Source: Hydrogenovibrio sp. 3SP14C1
GTDB lineage: Bacteria > Pseudomonadota > Gammaproteobacteria > Thiomicrospirales > Thiomicrospiraceae
DNA length: 64,000 nt
Direction of reading: 5' to 3'
NCBI RefSeq assembly: GCF_029625905.1
Contig: NZ_JARTLM010000009.1
Span: 56,798 to 120,797 of the forward strand
Below, in pieces: positions 45,490 to 55,641 of the stretch (positions are counted from its first letter, which is position 1; every line of letters starts with the position of its first letter). The translations under genes and the position numbers were made by a program. Below the pieces are notes generated by a model, which made no database searches, was not told where the DNA came from, and saw only the letters and a program-made list of their open reading frames with translations.

Positions 45490-46146
45490 CTAATCGACGC
45501 CCAGTATCTTGTGGGTTTGTAAGCTGAGCTTCCATTGAGGATGTTTCAAGCAATACGCTAACGTGGCTTTCAGGTTTTTTGCTTGAATGACCGGATCCGC
45601 ATCATCCATTGCTTGAAGGTAAAAGTGTTTGAAATCCAAGTTCTTGACTGTTTCAGGTTGCAACTCTGCTTGCGGGTAAACCAGTTTTAATTCATCTCCC
45701 GAGTCCAGAATTAATGGTGCGTTTGCCTTTGGGCTGACGCAAATCCAATCAATGTTATCAGGGGCGTTTTGCGTACCATTGGTTTCAACGGCAATTTCAA
45801 ATCCGCGTTGATGAAATATATCAACCAGTGTTTGGTCAACTTGCAATAAGGGCTCTCCGCCCGTTAACACCACAAACGGATGAGGGCAGGCCTGGTCATT
45901 TTTATCGGTCGGCCAAAGCGATAATAAATGTTGTGCTAAGCTGTCAGCGTCTTTAAAACTCCCGCCATTCTGGCCATCTGTACCCAAAAAATCGGTATCA
46001 CAAAACTGGCAAACGGCGTTGCTGCGATCTGCTTCTCGACCTGTCCACAAGTTACAATTTGTGAAGCGGCAGAAAATGGCGGGGCGTCCGGAATGAAATC
46101 CTTCCCCTTGTAAAGAATAAAATGCTTCTTTAATGCGATAACCCAT
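45490..46146 (-). CDS. queE: 7-carboxy-7-deazaguanine synthase QueE
   Basis: A radical-SAM enzyme of queuosine synthesis, 218 residues. Its cluster cysteines follow the CX14CX2C variant (NCNLWTG..., VCQFCDTDF), seen in other proteobacterial QueE rather than the standard CX3CX2C. VLTGGEPLLQ is the SAM-contact motif and VETNGTQ follows. A one-mismatch copy of CCAGGCCTGG lies at 45886 and is read as N-D-Q-A-C on the gene strand. Confidence 0.92.
   Translation of the reverse strand: MGYRIKEAFYSLQGEGFHSGRPAIFCRFTNCNLWTGREADRSNAVCQFCDTDFLGTDGQNGGSFKDADSLAQHLLSLWPTDKNDQACPHPFVVLTGGEPLLQVDQTLVDIFHQRGFEIAVETNGTQNAPDNIDWICVSPKANAPLILDSGDELKLVYPQAELQPETVKNLDFKHFYLQAMDDADPVIQAKNLKATLAYCLKHPQWKLSLQTHKILGVD
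45886..45895. repeat. One-mismatch CCAGGCCTGG copy inside queE
   Basis: GCAGGCCTGG followed by TCATTTTT on plus: the right half matches the terminator copies exactly, while the left arm is broken. On the coding strand it reads D-Q-A-C, the same frame as trpF and folC copies (Q-A-W). Confidence 0.8.
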
Positions 46147-46212
46147 GTTGTTCCTTAGCGTGGTTTTTGGTTTGTTGAACGCGCTAATTTTTCCAATGAA
46201 ACGGTTTTGAAA

Positions 46213-46221
46213 TGCTATAAT
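46213..46221 (+). promoter_or_regulatory. Extended -10 promoter of leuC
   Basis: TGC-TATAAT gives a predicted start near 46228, so leuC has a leader of about 160 bases. I find no run of Leu codons or clear attenuator in it. Confidence 0.6.
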
Positions 46222-46390
46222 GTTTAGCTATTTTTTAGACCTTGTGTTCCTGTAAATTCATTGAATTCTATAGCGAATACTGTTCGACGCCTGAAAGATT
46301 GAATGCATTAAAGCGGCGGTTAACGCCTTTTGAGTGCTTAGATGGGATTCAGTCTGTTCAAGTAACAATGTTAGGAGTGGAATTATACCA

Positions 46391-47815
46391 ATGTCTGCTA
46401 AGACCTTATACGATAAATTGTGGGACAGTCATGTCGTCCGCGAAGAAGAAGACGGAACGGCTTTGATTTATATTGATCGACAGTTGTTGCACGAAGTGAC
46501 CTCACCTCAAGCATTTGAAGGATTGCGTCTTGCAAATCGTAAGCCTTGGCGTATCGATGCGAACCTGGCTACGCCGGATCATAATGTGCCAACCACCGCT
46601 TTTAATTCAGTGGAAGATATCGTCGATCCGATTTCTCGTATTCAGGTGCAGACATTGGATGCGAATACCAAGCAGTTCGGGATTACCGAATTTGGTATCG
46701 GGGATGTGCGCCAAGGAATCGTGCATGTTGTCGGCCCGGAAGAAGGGGTAACATTGCCAGGCATGACGTTGGTGTGTGGTGATTCGCACACCGCCACGCA
46801 TGGTGCCTTAGGCGCGTTGGCGCATGGTGTCGGAACCTCTGAAGTCGAACATGTTTTAGCAACACAATGTCTGATTCAAAAGAAAATGAAAAACATGCTG
46901 GTCAAAGTGGATGGCAGACTTCAACCGGGAGTGAGCCCGAAAGATGTCGTGTTGGCGATTATCGGACAGATCGGAACCGCGGGTGGAAACGGCCATGCGA
47001 TTGAGTTTGGCGGGCAGGTTTTCCGCGATATGTCGATCGAAGGGCGAATGACGGTTTGTAATATGGCAATTGAAGCCGGCGCCCGTGTTGGTTTGGTGGC
47101 GGTTGACGAAAAGACGGTTGAGTATGTCAAAGGACGCCCTTTTGCTCCGAAATCGGAAGATTGGGATGCAGCAGTCGCGGCATGGCAAGACTTAAAGTCT
47201 GACGAGAATGCTCAATTCGACAAAGTCGTTGAAATTGACGGGTCAAAAATTGAGCCTCAAGTCTCTTGGGGAACGTCTCCAGAGATGGTATCGGATGTGA
47301 ATGGTAAAGTGCCTAATCCATCTCATGAAGTTGATGATGTGAAAGCAAGTGGGATTCGCCGAGCACTTGACTATATGGGACTTCAAGCGGATATGGCTAT
47401 TACGGATATTCCGGTTGATTATGTCTTTATTGGCTCTTGTACCAATTCACGTATTGAAGATTTCCGTGAAGCAGCAGCTGTGCTGAAAGGGCGGAAAGTA
47501 GCCAGTTCGGTGGAACAGGCTTTGGTTGTTCCTGGGTCAGGCCTGGTGAAAAAACAAGCTGAGGAAGAAGGCTTGGATAAAATTTTTATTGAAGCCGGCT
47601 TTGAATGGCGTAATCCGGGCTGTTCGATGTGTCTTGCAATGAATGCGGATAGACTTCCGAGTGGTAAGCATTGCGCGTCTACTTCAAATCGAAACTTCGA
47701 AGGGCGCCAAGGTGCTGGTGGTCGTACGCATTTGGTCAGTCCTCAAATGGCAGCGGCTGCAGCGGTTGCGGGACATTTTGTTGATGTGCGTGACATGATG
47801 AAAGAGGCAAGCTAA
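46391..47815 (+). CDS. leuC: 3-isopropylmalate dehydratase large subunit LeuC
   Basis: 474 residues from ATG 46391 ([16 protein letters not shown], the canonical start); the open frame extends to 46334 but that part is not LeuC-like. Aconitase fold with 4Fe-4S ligands in [12 protein letters not shown] and [27 protein letters not shown] is the other signature. Works with LeuD in leucine synthesis. A one-mismatch palindrome copy lies at 47537 (G-S-G-L-V). Confidence 0.96.
   Translation: MSAKTLYDKLWDSHVVREEEDGTALIYIDRQLLHEVTSPQAFEGLRLANRKPWRIDANLATPDHNVPTTAFNSVEDIVDPISRIQVQTLDANTKQFGITEFGIGDVRQGIVHVVGPEEGVTLPGMTLVCGDSHTATHGALGALAHGVGTSEVEHVLATQCLIQKKMKNMLVKVDGRLQPGVSPKDVVLAIIGQIGTAGGNGHAIEFGGQVFRDMSIEGRMTVCNMAIEAGARVGLVAVDEKTVEYVKGRPFAPKSEDWDAAVAAWQDLKSDENAQFDKVVEIDGSKIEPQVSWGTSPEMVSDVNGKVPNPSHEVDDVKASGIRRALDYMGLQADMAITDIPVDYVFIGSCTNSRIEDFREAAAVLKGRKVASSVEQALVVPGSGLVKKQAEEEGLDKIFIEAGFEWRNPGCSMCLAMNADRLPSGKHCASTSNRNFEGRQGAGGRTHLVSPQMAAAAAVAGHFVDVRDMMKEAS
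47537..47546. repeat. One-mismatch CCAGGCCTGG copy inside leuC
   Basis: TCAGGCCTGG, read as S-G-L-V in the same frame as the rarA and glxK copies (P-G-L-V). The residues fall in PGSGLVKKQ, a conserved part of LeuC, so this copy may be chance. Confidence 0.6.
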
Positions 47816-47817
47816 AG

Positions 47818-48462
47818 ATGAGTATGGATAAATTTACAGCCTTAACGGCGATTGTAGCACCGATGGATCGTTCAAATGTTGATACGGATGCGATTATCCC
47901 TAAGCAGTTTTTAAAGTCGATTAAACGGACTGGGTTTGGGCCTAACTTATTTGATGAGTGGCGCTATGAAGATGTGGGTGAGCCAGGAGTGGATAACTCA
48001 AATCGTCCTCTACGTAAAGAATTTTTATTGAATCAGCCTCGTTATCAGGGCGCGCGTATTTTGTTGGCGCGCGAAAACTTTGGGTGTGGTTCCAGTCGAG
48101 AACATGCGCCTTGGGCGTTAAAAGATTACGGGTTTGATGTCATTATCGCACCAAGCTTTGCTGATATCTTTTTCAATAACAGCTTTAAGAATGGTATTTT
48201 GCCGATTGTTCTGGACGAAGCCATTATTGATGGCTTATTTAAAGAAGTCTTTGCTGAAGAAGGGTATCAGTTAACAGTCGATTTAGAGCATCAACAGATT
48301 AAAAAGCCAAACGGAGAGGCAATTCCGTTTGAGGTGGATTCTTTCCGCCGTCATTGTTTGCTTAACGGGTTGGATGATATTGGACTAACTTTACAGCACG
48401 AAGATGAAATTAAAGCCTTTGAAGCGAAATATAAAGCTGCTTCTCCATGGTTGTACCGATAA
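47818..48462 (+). CDS. leuD: 3-isopropylmalate dehydratase small subunit LeuD
   Basis: 214 residues: [15 protein letters not shown], then [19 protein letters not shown], the signature of the swivelling aconitase domain. Starts 2 bases after leuC. Partner subunit of LeuC. Confidence 0.96.
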   Translation: MSMDKFTALTAIVAPMDRSNVDTDAIIPKQFLKSIKRTGFGPNLFDEWRYEDVGEPGVDNSNRPLRKEFLLNQPRYQGARILLARENFGCGSSREHAPWALKDYGFDVIIAPSFADIFFNNSFKNGILPIVLDEAIIDGLFKEVFAEEGYQLTVDLEHQQIKKPNGEAIPFEVDSFRRHCLLNGLDDIGLTLQHEDEIKAFEAKYKAASPWLYR

Positions 48463-48490
48463 GATTTATTAAATTTAGAGTGAAAATGTA

Positions 48491-49564
48491 ATGACACAAG
48501 AAGTATTGATTTTGCCCGGTGATGGGATTGGACCAGAAATTACAGCAGAAGCCGTTAAGGTTTTAGAGGCACTTAAGCAGAATGATAACCTGGATATCAC
48601 GATGACGCATGACTTGGTTGGTGGTGCGGCTTATGATGCGCATGGTGTCCCTTTAGCAGAAGAGACGCTAGAGAAGGCCAAGCAGTCTGATGCGATTTTG
48701 TTGGGTGCAGTCGGTGGTTACCAATGGGAATCATTGGATATTTCGGTACGTCCTGAAAAGGGATTGTTGGCATTACGTTCTAATCTAGAGCTGTTTGCCA
48801 ACCTAAGGCCGGCGTATCTTTTTCCGCAACTAGCGGATGCTTCTACGTTAAAGCCTGAAGTGGTTGCAGGGTTGGATATCTTGATTGTTCGTGAATTGAC
48901 TGGGGGGATTTACTTTGGTCAGCCGCGTGGTATTCGTACTTTGGAGAATGGGGAGCGTCAAGGGTATAACACCTATGTTTACTCAGAATCTGAAATCAAA
49001 CGTATCGCCCATGTTGCTTTCGAAGCAGCGATGAAACGCAACAAAAAACTTTGTTCTGTGGATAAAGCAAACGTGTTGGAAGTGACCGAAATGTGGCGTG
49101 AGATTGTTGATGAAGTTGCTAAGGAGTATCCAGAAGTTGAGGTTCAACACATGTATGTTGATAATGCGGCAATGCAATTGGTACTTAATCCGAAGCAGTT
49201 TGATGTGATGGTGACCGGTAATATGTTTGGTGATATCTTATCAGATGAAGCGTCTATGTTGACGGGATCGATTGGTATGTTGGCATCTGCTTCTTTGGAT
49301 GCGAACAACAAAGGGATGTATGAGCCGAGTCATGGTTCAGCGCCGGATATTGCAGGTCAAAACATCGCAAACCCTTTGGCGACGATTTTGTCAGCAGCCA
49401 TGATGTTACGGTATAGTTTGAACCGTGAAGATTTAGCCTTGAAAATCGAGGCAGCGGTCAGTAAGGTGTTGGATCAAGGTTTAAGAACGGGTGATATTTG
49501 GTCAGAAGGGTTAACAAAAGTATCGACATCAGAAATGGGCGATGCGGTCGTGGCAAGTCTGTAA
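48491..49564 (+). CDS. leuB: 3-isopropylmalate dehydrogenase LeuB
   Basis: 357 residues. Oxidative decarboxylation of 3-isopropylmalate with [21 protein letters not shown] at the start, [10 protein letters not shown] and the [20 protein letters not shown] signature, then [14 protein letters not shown] for NAD. Third gene of leuCDB; leuA is not in the window. Confidence 0.97.
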   Translation: MTQEVLILPGDGIGPEITAEAVKVLEALKQNDNLDITMTHDLVGGAAYDAHGVPLAEETLEKAKQSDAILLGAVGGYQWESLDISVRPEKGLLALRSNLELFANLRPAYLFPQLADASTLKPEVVAGLDILIVRELTGGIYFGQPRGIRTLENGERQGYNTYVYSESEIKRIAHVAFEAAMKRNKKLCSVDKANVLEVTEMWREIVDEVAKEYPEVEVQHMYVDNAAMQLVLNPKQFDVMVTGNMFGDILSDEASMLTGSIGMLASASLDANNKGMYEPSHGSAPDIAGQNIANPLATILSAAMMLRYSLNREDLALKIEAAVSKVLDQGLRTGDIWSEGLTKVSTSEMGDAVVASL

Positions 49565-49647
49565 AGATTTTTACGGATAGAAAGTGCAATTTTCCTATAA
49601 TTGTGTAAACTGCATTGCGAGACGATGATTAGGAATGCCTTTTTAAG

Positions 49648-50598
49648 ATGAAGAATCATTTTACGATAACCATAAGTGATGTGCATGGGTCACGTCATTT
49701 CTCTTTCAAACAGTTTATGCGAAAATTCGCGCTGTTTGTTGTGTTGTTTATCTTCTTGATGCTAGCCGGGGCGGTCACTGTTATTTGGTGGTTGAACCAG
49801 GAAATTATCGATATTCAGGATAAACGACAGGTTGCCGAAGCCAGCTATCATTCTGTGATAGAAGAGAGTAAAAATTCTTACATGACTTTGGAAGCGGAAA
49901 AGCGAAAGCTTCAAAGTCAGTTGGATAATAAATCGAAACAAATTCAATTTTTAGATCAAACCTTGCAAGGTTTGGAAGACTTGATCGGCGTGAAGCCGGA
50001 TGAAGATGAGTTATTAACGGATCGCGTAAAGATTGTTCAGCTGACTACGCTTGAAAAGCAGATCATGTTGGAAGACATCCCCAGTGGACGACCTGTTCAG
50101 AAGTATCAGGGGGTTAGTAGTAGCTTTGGTTGGCGTATTCATCCAGTGAAAGGCACGAAAGAATATCATAGAGGGATTGATTATCGAGGTAAGCGCGGAG
50201 ATGGTGTTATTGCTACGGCTAGCGGTACCATTGAATATGCCGGATATCACAAAAGAAGTGGGTATGGGCGCTTAATCATCATTTCTCACGACAATGGTTT
50301 TAAAACACTTTATGGGCACATGAGCAAATTGCATGTGAAAACCGGTCAAGTGATTAAAAAAGGGGAGTTAATCGGTGAAATCGGTTCTACCGGATTATCT
50401 TCAGGGCCTCATTTGCATTATGAGGTGAGTTTTGTACAGCGTAAACTAAATCCAGTTCCGTTTATTAACTGGGATTTAAAGCATTATGATGAAATATTTA
50501 AAAAGGTAAAAGGTGTGCCATGGGGATCTTTAAGTCAGGTGGTTCAAAGTCGCGTCCAGCAGGTGGAAAAACAATTATTGCTGCGGGATGTAAAATAA
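49648..50598 (+). CDS. Membrane-anchored M23 peptidase
   Basis: 316 residues. One helix (about 32-52), a coiled coil (about 55-115), then an M23/LytM domain with the zinc motif HPVKGTKEYHRGIDYRGKRG and catalytic HLHYEVSF; both histidine groups are intact, so peptidoglycan endopeptidase activity is likely. Resembles the cell-shape peptidases that pair with bactofilins. Its last 79 bases overlap the bactofilin gene. Confidence 0.92.
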   Translation: MKNHFTITISDVHGSRHFSFKQFMRKFALFVVLFIFLMLAGAVTVIWWLNQEIIDIQDKRQVAEASYHSVIEESKNSYMTLEAEKRKLQSQLDNKSKQIQFLDQTLQGLEDLIGVKPDEDELLTDRVKIVQLTTLEKQIMLEDIPSGRPVQKYQGVSSSFGWRIHPVKGTKEYHRGIDYRGKRGDGVIATASGTIEYAGYHKRSGYGRLIIISHDNGFKTLYGHMSKLHVKTGQVIKKGELIGEIGSTGLSSGPHLHYEVSFVQRKLNPVPFINWDLKHYDEIFKKVKGVPWGSLSQVVQSRVQQVEKQLLLRDVK

Positions 50599-51020
50599 AC
50601 GGTGAAATTAAAGACCTAGATGGTGCCTTGCATATTGATGGTCATATCGATGGTGTTGTTGAGACAGATTATGATGTTTCTATTGGTGATGAGGGGATTG
50701 TTACAGGGCTCATTAAAGCAAAAACCATTGTTGTGAGTGGCACGCTAGAAGGCAAAGTGGCTTGTGAAAGTATTGATATACTGGCTACTGGAAAGCTTTT
50801 AGGAGAAGTCGTTTGCGGTGAAATGATGATTGAATCCGGTGGTAAGTTTATTGGTGAAAGCCGAGAGCTGACTGAAGGTGGTTTAATTGTCAGTTTTCCA
50901 GAGAACGAAAAACAAAAATTAGAAAATCAGGCGAGATCGGTTGTTGAAATGATTAAAAATCAAGCATCCATTATGGACGATCTACAATCATCGGAAGCCG
51001 AAGCAGTAAAAAGCAAGTAA
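50520..51020 (+). CDS. Bactofilin
   Basis: 166 residues. A polymer-forming cytoskeletal protein of the CcmA/BacM family: GKTIIAAGCKINGEIKDLDGALHIDGHIDG, then repeated beta-helix turns (IKAKTIVVSGTLEGKV, ESIDILATGKLLGEV). Bactofilins scaffold peptidoglycan enzymes, matching the M23 partner upstream. Start at 50520 is supported by AAGG eight bases upstream and by the usual glycine/lysine-rich beginning. The 79-base overlap with the peptidase is in a different frame. Confidence 0.93.
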   Translation: MGIFKSGGSKSRPAGGKTIIAAGCKINGEIKDLDGALHIDGHIDGVVETDYDVSIGDEGIVTGLIKAKTIVVSGTLEGKVACESIDILATGKLLGEVVCGEMMIESGGKFIGESRELTEGGLIVSFPENEKQKLENQARSVVEMIKNQASIMDDLQSSEAEAVKSK

Positions 51021-51030
51021 AGGGAAAAAT

Positions 51031-52053
51031 ATGACAAAACAGTATGATATTGCCGTTGTAGGTGCGACGGGTGCCGTTGGTGAAACGATTTTAAAAGTAC
51101 TTGAAGAACGTAATTTCCCAGTTCGCAATTTATACCCACTTGCCAGCAGTCGCTCTGCAGGTAAGAAGCTAGAATTCAATGGGGGTTGGGTTGAGATTCA
51201 GGATTTGGCAACATTTGATTTTTCAAAGGTTCAGATCGGTTTGTTTTCACCGGGTGCCAGTGTTTCTAGAGAATATGCGCCTAAAGCCGCTGCTGCAGGA
51301 TGTATTGTCGTAGATAACACGTCGGAATTCCGTTATGACGAAGACATCCCTTTAGTGGTGCCAGAAGTGAACCCAGCAGCAGTCGCAGGTTATAAAAACC
51401 GGGGCATTATTGCAAACCCGAACTGTTCAACTATTCAAATGATGGTCGCTTTAAAACCTATTTATGATGCAGTGGGGATTGAACGTATTAACGTATCGAC
51501 CTATCAGGCGGTTTCAGGTTCAGGTAAAGAAGCAATTGATGAGCTAGCAACACAAACAGCTAATCTACTTAATATGAAGCCAGTGGAAACTAAGGTTTAT
51601 CCTAAACAAATCGCATTTAACTGTATTCCGCAAATTGATGTTTTCCAAGAAAATGGTTATACCAAAGAAGAAATGAAAATGGTTTGGGAAACGAAAAAAA
51701 TCATGGAAGATGATTCGATTCTTGTCAACCCGACAGCAGTACGTGTCCCAGTTTTCTTTGGTCACAGTGAAGCGATTCATTTAGAAACTAAAGAAAAAAT
51801 CACGGCTGAACAAGCGAAAGAGTTGTTTAGAAACTTCGAAGGTATCGTTTTAATTGATGAGCATGTTGATGGTGGATACCCTACAGCCGTTACGGATGCC
51901 GCTAATACAAACCCAGTTTATGTCGGAAGAGTACGCGAAGATATTTCTTGTGATAAAGGTTTGAATATCTGGGTTGTGGCAGATAACGTGCGTAAAGGTG
52001 CTGCTACCAACACAGTTCAAATTGCTGAGCTGTTGATTAAAGACCATATCTAA
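51031..52053 (+). CDS. asd: Aspartate-semialdehyde dehydrogenase
   Basis: 340 residues: NADP motif GATGAVGETILKVL, catalytic Cys in NPNCSTIQM, His in GHSEAIHLE. Provides aspartate semialdehyde for Thr, Met, Lys and diaminopimelate. truA begins 5 bases after its stop; in pseudomonads fimV normally lies between. Confidence 0.96.
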   Translation: MTKQYDIAVVGATGAVGETILKVLEERNFPVRNLYPLASSRSAGKKLEFNGGWVEIQDLATFDFSKVQIGLFSPGASVSREYAPKAAAAGCIVVDNTSEFRYDEDIPLVVPEVNPAAVAGYKNRGIIANPNCSTIQMMVALKPIYDAVGIERINVSTYQAVSGSGKEAIDELATQTANLLNMKPVETKVYPKQIAFNCIPQIDVFQENGYTKEEMKMVWETKKIMEDDSILVNPTAVRVPVFFGHSEAIHLETKEKITAEQAKELFRNFEGIVLIDEHVDGGYPTAVTDAANTNPVYVGRVREDISCDKGLNIWVVADNVRKGAATNTVQIAELLIKDHI

Positions 52054-52058
52054 TAGAC

Positions 52059-52847
52059 ATGGCTTTACTGGCGATTGGTATTGAATACCAAGGAACCGCT
52101 TATTGTGGCTGGCAGCATCAAAAACATTGTGACTCTGTTCAGCAACAACTTGAAAAAGCATTGTCCAATATCGCTAATGAAACAATTGGCTTGAATTGTG
52201 CCGGCCGAACGGATACAGGCGTGCATGCTGTTGGTCAAGTCGCTCATTTTAAGACGAATGTTGATCGACCGGATAAAGCGTGGGTTCAGGGGGTTAATAC
52301 CCAGTTACCAAGTGATATCCGGGTGACATGGGTAAAATCGATGCAGGAAGATTTTCATGCTCGATTTTCTGCCATTGCTCGGCAATATCGTTATGTGATA
52401 TTTAATCGTCCTGTTCATTCTGCCATTTTAGCCAATCGCGTGACCTGGGAAAACCGCCCTTTAGATGTGAAAAAAATGCATAGTGCCGCTCAGAGTTTAT
52501 TGGGTGAAAATGATTTCTCGTCCTTCAGGGCATCTGGTTGTCAAGCTTCCCACGCTAATCGCAATGTGCAGTCTTTAAAGGTTTCGCGCCAAGGCAATTT
52601 TGTGTTTATTGATATCCAAGCCAACGCGTTTTTGCACCATATGGTCCGAAATATTGTCGGTACTTTATTGGAAGTGGGGCGGCTGGAAAAACCTATTGAT
52701 TGGGTGGCAGAATTGTTGAAAAAGCAAGACCGGACTCAAGCAGGTATGACGGCACCGGCTGACGGCTTATATTTTGTGAATGCGCTTTACCCTGAACAGT
52801 TTGAACTGCCTAAAGTTGCGTTAGACGAACTGCTTTGGCAAGCCTAA
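52059..52847 (+). CDS. truA: tRNA pseudouridine synthase A
   Basis: 262 residues. Makes pseudouridine 38-40 in the anticodon arm. GIEYQGTAYCGWQHQ, catalytic Asp52 in CAGRTDTGVHAVGQV, and FLHHMVRNIVGTLLEVG are conserved. Located in its usual place between asd and trpF. Confidence 0.97.
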   Translation: MALLAIGIEYQGTAYCGWQHQKHCDSVQQQLEKALSNIANETIGLNCAGRTDTGVHAVGQVAHFKTNVDRPDKAWVQGVNTQLPSDIRVTWVKSMQEDFHARFSAIARQYRYVIFNRPVHSAILANRVTWENRPLDVKKMHSAAQSLLGENDFSSFRASGCQASHANRNVQSLKVSRQGNFVFIDIQANAFLHHMVRNIVGTLLEVGRLEKPIDWVAELLKKQDRTQAGMTAPADGLYFVNALYPEQFELPKVALDELLWQA

Positions 52848-52859
52848 AAGAGTTGGACG

Positions 52860-53498
52860 ATGCAAACTAGAACGCGTGTTAAAATTTGTGGCATTACCAA
52901 TATAACTGATGCAAAGGCGGCTGTTGAAGCCGGAGCGGATGCAATCGGATTCGTTTTTTATGAAAAAAGTCCCAGAGCGGTCACAATTGACCAGGCCTGG
53001 TCAATTTTTCAAAATTTGCCAGCTTTTGTCACGACGACAGCATTGTTTGTAAATCCAAGCGCTGTTTTGGTACAAAAGGTTATCGAAGAACTTAAGGTTG
53101 ATTTGTTACAGTTTCATGGTGATGAATCGCCAGCATTTTGCGAGCAATTCTCTCGTCCTTATATAAAAGCCATTCGTATGCAGGCTGAGACGGATTTAGA
53201 GCTATTGGCAGACCAATATGCGTCAAGTCAAGGTTTGTTGCTTGATACCTATGTTAAAGGCATTCCGGGTGGAACAGGGGCTGCTTTTAATTGGGATTGG
53301 GTTTCGCCTGAAAAGCGACAAAAAATGACGCTACCCGTTATTTTAGCGGGGGGGTTAAGTGAAGAAAATGTTGGGCAGGGAATTGAGTCCGTTCACCCAT
53401 GGGCAGTTGATGTCAGTGGGGGCGTAGAATTAACGCCTGGCCAAAAATCTTCAAAAAAAATACAGGCTTTTATTCAAGCTGTAAATGATGTTCGGTAA
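52860..53498 (+). CDS. trpF: Phosphoribosylanthranilate isomerase
   Basis: 212 residues, TIM barrel: KICGITNITDAKAAVEAGADAIGFVFY, then LLDTYVKGIPGGTGAAFNWDW and LAGGLSEENV, with general acid Asp and base Cys present (KICG; LLDT). The coding sequence carries a full 22-base palindrome at 52985 that is followed by TTTTT, so it may hamper its own transcription. trpB and trpA follow. Confidence 0.96.
   Translation: MQTRTRVKICGITNITDAKAAVEAGADAIGFVFYEKSPRAVTIDQAWSIFQNLPAFVTTTALFVNPSAVLVQKVIEELKVDLLQFHGDESPAFCEQFSRPYIKAIRMQAETDLELLADQYASSQGLLLDTYVKGIPGGTGAAFNWDWVSPEKRQKMTLPVILAGGLSEENVGQGIESVHPWAVDVSGGVELTPGQKSSKKIQAFIQAVNDVR
52985..53006 (+). repeat. Terminator-like 22-base palindrome inside trpF
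   Basis: AATTGACCAGG and its exact complement, followed by TTT: the same design as the intergenic terminators but within codons 42-49 of trpF (read L/I-D-Q-A-W-S). Core 52991-53000. Confidence 0.9.
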
Positions 53499-53551
53499 AC
53501 GCGAAACGCGCTTGATTACCGTTTTGATAAAACGAAAGTGGATTAAATAGA

Positions 53552-54757
53552 ATGAGTATTGATTATTCGCAATATCCTGATAAAAAAGGACATTTTGGAG
53601 TTTATGGTGGCATTTTTGCGCCTGAAACTCTAATGGCTGCATTAGAAGAACTGAGCCAACAATATGAAAGTGTCAAAAACGATCCAGCATTTATCGCTGA
53701 ATTAACTAAAGACTATCAAGATTATGTTGGACGTCCTACGCCTTTATATTATGCAGAGCGATGGTCAGAATCATTAGGCGGCGCCAAGATTTATTTAAAG
53801 CGTGAAGACTTGAATCACACTGGTGCCCACAAAATTAATAACACGATCGGTCAAGCTTTATTGGCAAAACGCCTAGGTAAAAAACGCATTATTGCCGAAA
53901 CGGGGGCAGGACAACATGGTGTTGCCAGCGCGACGGTTGCAGCCCGACTGGGTCTTGAATGCGTGGTTTACATGGGGGCTGATGATGTCGTTCGCCAAGC
54001 GCCTAATGTGGCACGTATGAAGATGCTGGGTGCGGAAGTCATTGGAGTAGAGTCCGGTACACGTACCTTGAAAGATGCTTTGAATGAAGCGATGCGTGAT
54101 TGGGTGACGAATGTGGATGATACGTTTTACATTATCGGCACGGTCGCGGGCCCACATCCTTATCCGGCAATGGTGCGTGATTTTCAAGCGATTATTGGTC
54201 GTGAAGCCAAGCAACAACATTTTGAAAAAGAAGGTAAATTACCGGATGCTTTGATTGCCTGTGTTGGCGGCGGGTCAAACGCAATTGGTTTGTTTTATGA
54301 TTTTTTACCCGATGAATCGGTCAAGATTTATGGTGTTGAAGCGGGTGGACTTGGTCTGGAAACAGGGCAGCACGCAGCACCCTTGTGTGAAGGAAAGTCA
54401 GGTGTACTGCATGGTAATCGCACTTATTTGATGGAAGATGAGAACGGTCAGATTTTAGGAACCCATTCTATTTCTGCTGGGTTGGATTATCCGGGAGTCG
54501 GGCCAGAGCATTCATGGCTAAAAGACATTGGTCGCGTTAAATATGTAGCGATTAATGATGATGAGGCAATGCAGGGCTGTCGTGATTTGACTAAGTTTGA
54601 AGGGATTATTCCAGCATTAGAATCAAGTCATGCATTGGCCTATGCGACAAAGCTCGCCCCAACGATGTCTAAAGACCAAACCATTATTGTGAACTTATCA
54701 GGTCGTGGTGACAAAGATATGAATACCATAGCGAAAATTGAGGGGTTTGAGTTTTAA
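53552..54757 (+). CDS. trpB: Tryptophan synthase beta subunit
   Basis: 401 residues. PLP lysine in [15 protein letters not shown], glycine-rich phosphate-binding [10 protein letters not shown], and [19 protein letters not shown]. Converts indole and serine to tryptophan. Starts 53 bases after trpF and ends 1 base before trpA. Confidence 0.97.
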   Translation: MSIDYSQYPDKKGHFGVYGGIFAPETLMAALEELSQQYESVKNDPAFIAELTKDYQDYVGRPTPLYYAERWSESLGGAKIYLKREDLNHTGAHKINNTIGQALLAKRLGKKRIIAETGAGQHGVASATVAARLGLECVVYMGADDVVRQAPNVARMKMLGAEVIGVESGTRTLKDALNEAMRDWVTNVDDTFYIIGTVAGPHPYPAMVRDFQAIIGREAKQQHFEKEGKLPDALIACVGGGSNAIGLFYDFLPDESVKIYGVEAGGLGLETGQHAAPLCEGKSGVLHGNRTYLMEDENGQILGTHSISAGLDYPGVGPEHSWLKDIGRVKYVAINDDEAMQGCRDLTKFEGIIPALESSHALAYATKLAPTMSKDQTIIVNLSGRGDKDMNTIAKIEGFEF

Positions 54758-54758
54758 A

Positions 54759-55577
54759 ATGAACAGAATTGATACGACGCTGAGTGATTTAAAATCCAAT
54801 AACAAAACTGCGTTAATCCCTTATATTACGGCGGGTGATCCTAAGCCAGAAATGACCGTTAACTTAATGCATAGCTTGGTGGAGCAGGGCGCCGATATGA
54901 TTGAACTCGGTGTCCCTTTTTCGGACCCGATGGCTGATGGCCCTGTGATTCAAAAAGCGGTTGAGCGTGCTTTGACTCATAATGTGAGTTTGAAAGATGT
55001 GTTGAGTTATGTTGTAGAATTTCGTAAAACGGATTCAAAGACGCCTGTCATTTTAATGGGATATTTAAACCCGATTGAAGCGATGGGGAGTGATATTTTT
55101 GCCAAAGCTGCCGCTAAAGCGGGAGTAGATGGTGTTTTAACCGTTGATATGCCACCAGAAGAAAGTGAAGGATATTTTGAAAACCTATCACAAGCACAAC
55201 TCAACCGAATCTTTCTTGTCTCTCCGACAACGCCAGATGGGCGTCTTAATGCAGTGAGTGAGAAGGGAAGCGGGTTTGTTTATTATGTTTCTTTGAAGGG
55301 CGTCACCGGTTCCAAAGCTTTAGATGCAGATGATGTTGCTCACCATGTAGGGCATTTAAGAGAAAAAATCTCAATGCCTGTGGCGATTGGGTTTGGAATT
55401 CGAAATGGCGAAACTGCTTATCAGATGGCTAAACTAGGCGATGCGATTATTGTTGGTTCCGCTTTAGTTAGCTTGATAGAACAGAATGCTTCCGCTGACG
55501 CCGCTGTCATTCAAAAGGTATTAAGTGATAAAATGTGCGAATTCAGACAAGCAATTGATAAAGCAGATAACGAATAA
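54759..55577 (+). CDS. trpA: Tryptophan synthase alpha subunit
   Basis: 272 residues from ATG 54759 (MNRIDTTLSDLK); the upstream TTG at 54738 lies in trpB. Catalytic Glu in MIELGVPFSDPMADGPVIQ and Asp in VLTVDMPPEES. Forms the alpha2beta2 complex with TrpB. Confidence 0.96.
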   Translation: MNRIDTTLSDLKSNNKTALIPYITAGDPKPEMTVNLMHSLVEQGADMIELGVPFSDPMADGPVIQKAVERALTHNVSLKDVLSYVVEFRKTDSKTPVILMGYLNPIEAMGSDIFAKAAAKAGVDGVLTVDMPPEESEGYFENLSQAQLNRIFLVSPTTPDGRLNAVSEKGSGFVYYVSLKGVTGSKALDADDVAHHVGHLREKISMPVAIGFGIRNGETAYQMAKLGDAIIVGSALVSLIEQNASADAAVIQKVLSDKMCEFRQAIDKADNE

Positions 55578-55641
55578 AGATTAGATTGTGTCAGTTTTTA
55601 TAACAGGCACACAGTAAGAACAAAACTCTTTGGAGAATAAA

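Noticed and set aside
46856-47188. A 110-codon open frame antisense to leuC
   Set aside because: leuC is clearly the coding strand here and the antisense product has no recognisable features.
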